From Desulfotomaculum sp. (GTDB taxonomy: Bacteria; Bacillota; Desulfotomaculia; Desulfotomaculales; Nap2-2B), in the NCBI GenBank assembly GCA_003513005.1, contig DOTD01000002.1:1-10334 (forward strand): a stretch of DNA of 10,334 nucleotides. The letters run 5' to 3'. Positions 6,944-10,334 of this stretch are shown piece by piece (position 1 is the first letter of the stretch; each line of letters starts with the position of its first letter). A model generated the notes under the pieces. The model was given only the letters and a program-made list of their open reading frames with translations, searched no databases and was not told the DNA's origin. The translations under genes were made by a program, and so were the position numbers.

Positions 6944-7351
6944 GCTGTCTTCACGAGCCCGTACCAGGTCACGCAAAGCTTCCTGCTTTGCATCCGGTAC
7001 CCAGACAGGATTTAACTCACTGCTACGTAATAGGTGTGCTAATTTCTTGGCATCACGCCGGTCGGTTTTTACCCTTTCACCAGGTTTTCTGGGGATTAGT
7101 GATGGCGCCGCCACCATGCAGGTTGCTCCCGCTGCTATCAGCTGACGATATATCCCGTAACCGCATGGGCCTGCTTCGTAGCAAAAATACAGGTTCTTTG
7201 CCGGACCCAACCTTCATACTAGTTTGGCTATTGTTTCCGGTTTGTTAATTATCACCCCCAAGGATTCCGCTGCTTCACGTCCTTCCTTGGCAACCGCTAC
7301 TGCGATAGTGTCTTTGTGTACATCAAGTCCTACAAATGTGGTATACTTCAC
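6944..7351 (-). pseudogene. IS110-family transposase, N-terminal half with nonsense codon
   Basis: GTG 7351 (GAGGAG 10 nt upstream) begins VKYTTFVGLDVHKDTIAVAV, the IS110 DEDD domain with its first Asp in GLDVHK. Codon 46 is TGA (7216-7214), probably from CGA. The same frame continues with NLYFCYEAGPCGYGIYRQL (catalytic Glu in YEAGP), SLIPRKPGERVKTDRRDAKK (Asp residues of the DRRDA motif) and LNPVWVPDAKQEALRDLVRA, to REDS at the IS1182 insertion. IS110 enzymes are RNA-guided recombinases that also need a C-terminal Transposase_20 domain with a catalytic Ser. That half is absent, and it is not found on the other side of the IS1182 element either, so more than a simple insertion happened. Confidence 0.87.
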
Positions 7352-7484
7352 GCTAGGTCAGCTCCTCTTTTAGCTTGTAGCTCTGTATTGCAATAGTATA
7401 ACCTACGCTTCGCTATTGAGTGGCTGGCCCTTCCATTATGTCTTGTGTCTGCACGTGTGCGTCTGCGATGTGTGTGGGATTTGA
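7352..7484 (-). ncRNA. IS110 left-end region, candidate bridge-RNA locus
   Basis: The 133 bp between the copA stop codon and the IS110 start is non-coding. In IS110-group elements the DNA upstream of the recombinase gene encodes a structured bridge RNA. Here the minus strand can form CAATAG...CTATTG with a 16-nt loop, and has GCTA...TAGC pairing around the SD. I could not derive a full bridge-RNA fold or guide loops by eye. The recombinase is broken, so any RNA would be a remnant unless served in trans. Confidence 0.3.
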
Positions 7485-9905
7485 TTATTTATTGGGATTG
7501 TAGCCTTTTAGGCTTAGGGAATTGGTTACCACTGAAACTGAGCTGAAAGCCATGGCGCCCCCGGCAATAATGGGGTTCAACATTCCTAGGGCGGCAAAGG
7601 GTATGCCGATAATATTGTAAATAAACGCCCAAAACATGTTCTGCCTTATCTTTCTCATGGTCTGCCGCGACAGCCTGATGGAAGCGGGAATTGTCCTGAG
7701 GTCACCCCTCATCAAGGTGATGTCCGCCGCCTCCATAGCTATATCCGTGCCGGTCCCCATCGCCATGCCGATATGTGCGGTTGCCAGGGCGGGGGCGTCG
7801 TTGATTCCGTCCCCGACCATGGCTACAGTTCTGCCGGCGGCTTTTAGTTTTTCAACTTCCTCCGCTTTGTTTTCCGGCAGGACTTCAGCCAGGACATTCT
7901 TTATGTTGACCTGCCCGGCAATGGCGTTTGCCGTGCGCCGGTTGTCACCTGTTATCATGTATACTTCTATGCCCATCTTCTGCAGTTCCGTGATAGCCTC
8001 CCGGGAGCTTTCCTTGACTGTGTCGGCTACTGCAATTATAGCCTCCAGTTTCCCGTTTATGGTCATCAGCATAGCGGTCTTGCCCTGTTCCTCCAGGCTA
8101 CTAATCGACTCCTCATACGGACCAATGGCTGTTCCGTTCTCAACCATAAGTTTTCTGGTTCCCACATATATTTCCTGCGCATCAATTATCGCCTTGACTC
8201 CTTTTCCCGGTATCGCCTCAAAACTTTCTGAATTTTCCAGGGGACCATACTCCTGTTTGCCTTTTTCATAGACAGACACCCCGAGGGGGTGTTCGGAAGC
8301 TTTCTCAGCCCGGGCGGCTAAGCGCAAAAGCAGGTTTTTATTTAATTCTCCCAGTTCTATGATATCCGTTACTTCAGGTTTTCCATTGGTGATGGTTCCT
8401 GTTTTATCAAGAACTACAGTATTGATCTTGTAGGCCATTTCCAGATGTTCGCCGCCTTTTATTAAAATCCCGTTTTCGGCTCCTTTGCCCGTTCCGACCA
8501 TTATAGCGGTGGGAGTGGCCAGACCAAGGGCGCAGGGACAGGCGATTACCAGCACAGCCACTGCGCTGATCAGTGATTTATTGATTCCGGCGCCGAGCAG
8601 GTACCAGGTGAAAAAGGTAATGACGGCAATAACCAGGACCGCCGGTACAAATATCCCGGCCACATGATCGGCTATTTGCTGTATAGGCGCCTTGGATCCC
8701 TGAGCTTCTTCCACCATTTTGATGATCTGAGCCAGGGCTGTGTCTTTTCCTACACGGGTTGCCTCCATCTTGAATGTGCCGTATTTATTAATCGTAGCTC
8801 CGTAAACCAGGTCGCCCGCCTTTTTATCGACGGGCAGGCTCTCACCGGTAAGCATGGATTCATCCAAAGAAGAATTTCCCAGACTTATTTTTCCGTCAAC
8901 GGGAACCTTTTCGCCCGGCCGCACAACTATGATATCTCCCAGCTGGACCTCTTCAATAGGAATATCTTCCTCGCTGCCGTGCCTGACCACCCGGGCAGTT
9001 TTAGCCTGCAGCCGGGCCAGTTTTTTAATTGCCTCGGACGTTCTTCCCTTGGCCAAAGCCTCGAGGTACTTGCCCAGCAGGATAAGGGTAATTAGGATGG
9101 CTGAAGCCTCAAAATACAGGTTTTTCATCATCCCCGCCGGGACAGATTCAAAAAAGACGTTGTACAGGCTGAAAAAGTAGGCTGCCGACGTTCCCATGGC
9201 AATCAGCACGTCCATATTTGCGCTTCCTGATCGCAGGGCGTAATAAGACTGCTTGTAAAAACGCGCGCCGATAACAAATTGTACAGGTGTCGCGATTGAC
9301 AACTGAAAATACTCGTTGTGAAGGAAAGCAAGCACGGGAAGATGAACTTTAAATACGTCTAAAATCATAGCCAAAAGCAGTGGGGAGCTTAAAAAAGCGG
9401 AGGTCAGCAGCAATAACCGCAGTGCTCTGATTTCTGTATCTTTTTGCTCTATCTGCCGGGCGTTATCGACTTCCTCAATATTTTCGGCGTTATATCCTAG
9501 GGTTTGAATGGCGCTGATCATTTCTTCGACCTTGACCCGGCCCGGCTGGAAGGCAATATTCGCTTTCTCGGTAGCGAGGTTTACACCGGCTTTTTGGATT
9601 CCGTCCATGGAATTCAGCTTTTTCTCGATCCGTGTTGCGCAGGCTGCGCAGGACATGCCGGAAATTTTTAGGACCGCCTCGCTGCCGCCGGGTGCTTCGG
9701 GGACAACTTTATAGCCTAACTTTTGGATCAAATCGTCAAACTGTTTCCGCTGAACCATGCTGTCATCATACTCGACAGTTGCCTGTTCCATTGCAAAATT
9801 GACGTTTGACGACTCTACCCCTTCAATTTGCTTTAATCCTTTTTCTATCCTTGCGGCGCATGCCGCACAACTCATGCCGGATATTTTGATTGTTTCTTTT
9901 TTCAT
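7485..9905 (-). CDS. copA: Cu+-exporting P-type ATPase CopA
   Basis: P1B-type ATPase of 806 residues that pumps Cu(I) (or Ag(I)) out of the cytoplasm across the cell membrane at the cost of ATP. Two N-terminal heavy-metal domains carry GMSCAAC (Cys13/16 and Cys86/89). The transmembrane part starts near 162; TGES of the actuator is at 353-356, the ion-binding CPC at 456-458, the phosphorylated Asp500 in DKTGT, SEHP at 537-540, TGDN at 652-655, GDGINDAP at 698-705, then YN (763-764) and M..SS (785-789) of the last helices. All catalytic and copper residues are present and the length is normal for two-domain CopA. GAGGG lies 7 nt before the ATG. No chaperone copZ or repressor csoR gene is visible in the window. 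IS110 DNA follows the stop codon directly and no terminator was seen, so IS110 may have removed it. Confidence 0.97.
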   Translation of the reverse strand: MKKETIKISGMSCAACAARIEKGLKQIEGVESSNVNFAMEQATVEYDDSMVQRKQFDDLIQKLGYKVVPEAPGGSEAVLKISGMSCAACATRIEKKLNSMDGIQKAGVNLATEKANIAFQPGRVKVEEMISAIQTLGYNAENIEEVDNARQIEQKDTEIRALRLLLLTSAFLSSPLLLAMILDVFKVHLPVLAFLHNEYFQLSIATPVQFVIGARFYKQSYYALRSGSANMDVLIAMGTSAAYFFSLYNVFFESVPAGMMKNLYFEASAILITLILLGKYLEALAKGRTSEAIKKLARLQAKTARVVRHGSEEDIPIEEVQLGDIIVVRPGEKVPVDGKISLGNSSLDESMLTGESLPVDKKAGDLVYGATINKYGTFKMEATRVGKDTALAQIIKMVEEAQGSKAPIQQIADHVAGIFVPAVLVIAVITFFTWYLLGAGINKSLISAVAVLVIACPCALGLATPTAIMVGTGKGAENGILIKGGEHLEMAYKINTVVLDKTGTITNGKPEVTDIIELGELNKNLLLRLAARAEKASEHPLGVSVYEKGKQEYGPLENSESFEAIPGKGVKAIIDAQEIYVGTRKLMVENGTAIGPYEESISSLEEQGKTAMLMTINGKLEAIIAVADTVKESSREAITELQKMGIEVYMITGDNRRTANAIAGQVNIKNVLAEVLPENKAEEVEKLKAAGRTVAMVGDGINDAPALATAHIGMAMGTGTDIAMEAADITLMRGDLRTIPASIRLSRQTMRKIRQNMFWAFIYNIIGIPFAALGMLNPIIAGGAMAFSSVSVVTNSLSLKGYNPNK

Positions 9906-9954
9906 CCCGTATCCCTCATCTGTTTTTTAATAAAAACATAGCCTGACTAACTTT

Positions 9955-9985
9955 ATTATAACAGGTTGTTTCCCTATATAATTAA
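9955..9985 (-). promoter_or_regulatory. Putative copA promoter
   Basis: A perfect TATAAT (9960-9955) lies 50 bp before the copA start. The best -35 candidate is TTAATT (9985-9980) with a 19-bp spacer. Over-long 19-bp spacers are characteristic of MerR/CueR-activated promoters, and the spacer holds a short imperfect dyad, AGGG...ACCT. No clear CsoR operator is seen. The -35 is weak, so the regulatory reading is tentative. Confidence 0.45.
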
Positions 9986-9990
9986 GTTAA

Positions 9991-10076
9991 TCAAGCGGCC
10001 ATTTTTTAAGCCGGATGTCAAATTAAGAATCCGGGTCACGCATATATGGAAACATCCGGCTGTCCGCGCCGCTTGA
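9991..10076. repeat. 86-bp nested palindromic element
   Basis: Outer arms TCAAGCGGC (9991-9999) and GCCGCTTGA (10068-10076) and inner arms AGCCGGATGT (10009-10018) and ACATCCGGCT (10052-10061) are all perfect and correctly nested. The inner CCGGAT can alternatively pair with ATCCGG at 10029-10034, giving a competing shorter hairpin. No T-run follows on either strand, which argues against a simple terminator. It could be a MITE/REP-like repeat or a structured RNA upstream of copA. Confidence 0.6.
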
Positions 10077-10140
10077 GGATAAAAGACATATGGGAGAGGC
10101 TGACTGTAGCAGCCTACGTTCTTTGGCCCCGGACTAATCA

Positions 10141-10315
10141 GCGCCAATGGCAAGGTTTATCACCCATTCAACTAGACAGCCCGCAGCATCTTTTGTATTT
10201 TTTTCCACTGCCGCCCGGGCAGGGGTCATTTCTGCCGATTCTGGAATCGCTTCGTTTTCCCGCAATCCCTTTCATATAAGATTTTCCTCCGTCCTTTTTC
10301 CTTTCCCATTGGCGC
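10141..10315. repeat. 10-bp inverted repeat around SEC-C fragment
   Basis: GCGCCAATGG (10141-10150) and its exact reverse complement (10306-10315) bracket the SEC-C coding end, and flanking bases extend the match to 13 of 15. The right copy lies inside the coding frame. Chance occurrence is possible. Confidence 0.4.
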
Positions 10316-10334
10316 ACTTTACGCTCTTCTCTGC
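10168..10334 (-). CDS. C-terminal end of a SEC-C motif protein (partial)
   Basis: The frame is open from the window edge for 54 codons to TGA (10170-10168) and ends RIGRNDPCPGGSGKKYKRCC plus GLSS. This is the SEC-C zinc-binding motif (consensus PCPCGSGKKYKKCCG) found at the C-termini of SecA and many other proteins. The second zinc Cys is Gly here (GGC, where TGC is expected), which should weaken or abolish metal binding. Upstream residues are strongly basic (REERKVRQWERKKDGG). An internal ATG at 10273-10275 with GGAGG 10 nt upstream could alternatively start a 35-residue peptide, but the open frame beyond it favours a longer protein whose body lies outside the window. Identity of that protein cannot be told. 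Confidence 0.65.
   Translation of the reverse strand, partial: REERKVRQWERKKDGGKSYMKGIAGKRSDSRIGRNDPCPGGSGKKYKRCCGLSS

Noticed and set aside
7636..8271. 211-codon plus-strand open frame inside copA
   Set aside because: Antisense shadow of the well-conserved copA coding sequence, including the ATP-binding motifs.
8664..9095. 143-codon plus-strand open frame inside copA
   Set aside because: Antisense shadow of copA with no family features or start signals.
10046..10279. 77-codon plus-strand open frame
   Set aside because: It overlaps the palindrome and runs antisense to the SEC-C coding end; no motif.

Overview
The window looks like a mobile-element-scarred chromosomal segment of a spore-forming Firmicute. 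The evidence is Gram-positive-type Shine-Dalgarno (SD) sequences (GAGGAGG), a relic of an H-type small acid-soluble spore protein gene, and Clostridia-like protein sequences (copper P-type ATPase, GH31 glucosidase, IS1182/IS110 transposases). A Peptococcaceae/Desulfotomaculum-like host is my guess and not proven. Only one gene is both complete and apparently intact: the Cu+-exporting ATPase copA (7485-9905, minus).

Layout. At 1-120 there are palindromic TTAYGTAAAGA repeats, probably the edge of a mobile element, and they cut off the 3' end of a GH31 alpha-glucosidase gene (102-1929, minus) that also carries a one-base frameshift. At 2157-2333 (plus) lies an sspH-like spore protein gene with one amber codon at a conserved Trp; it is followed by a terminator-like hairpin built from a dispersed repeat. 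At 2508-2666 (minus) is a relic of a ribbon-helix-helix (Arc-like) DNA-binding protein, with a good promoter and a 15-bp tandem repeat upstream. At 3034-5257 (minus) is a decayed element carrying a DDE-type transposase (ISKra4-like by impression) followed 52 bp later by a DruA-like (DUF4338) gene; it interrupts a conserved uncharacterised gene (5258-5671, minus). At 5897-6939 sits an internally deleted IS1182-family element flanked by CTAG on both sides, inserted in an IS110-family transposase gene whose 3' half is gone (6944-7351, minus). The IS110 left-end region (7352-7484) abuts the copA stop codon. Upstream of copA are a putative promoter, an 86-bp nested palindrome (9991-10076), and the C-terminal end of a SEC-C zinc-motif protein (10168 to the window edge).

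Interpretation. The genes do not form a pathway. 102-7351 is a graveyard of nested insertions: nearly every gene has nonsense codons, homopolymer frameshifts or deletions, next to a functional copper-efflux gene. The most unusual association is the DruA-like gene carried directly behind a transposase. The best untested regulatory or RNA candidates are the IS110 left-end region (possible bridge RNA), the A9 slippery run and start-codon hairpin of the transposase, and the 86-bp palindrome upstream of copA. No tRNA, rRNA or CRISPR array was seen.
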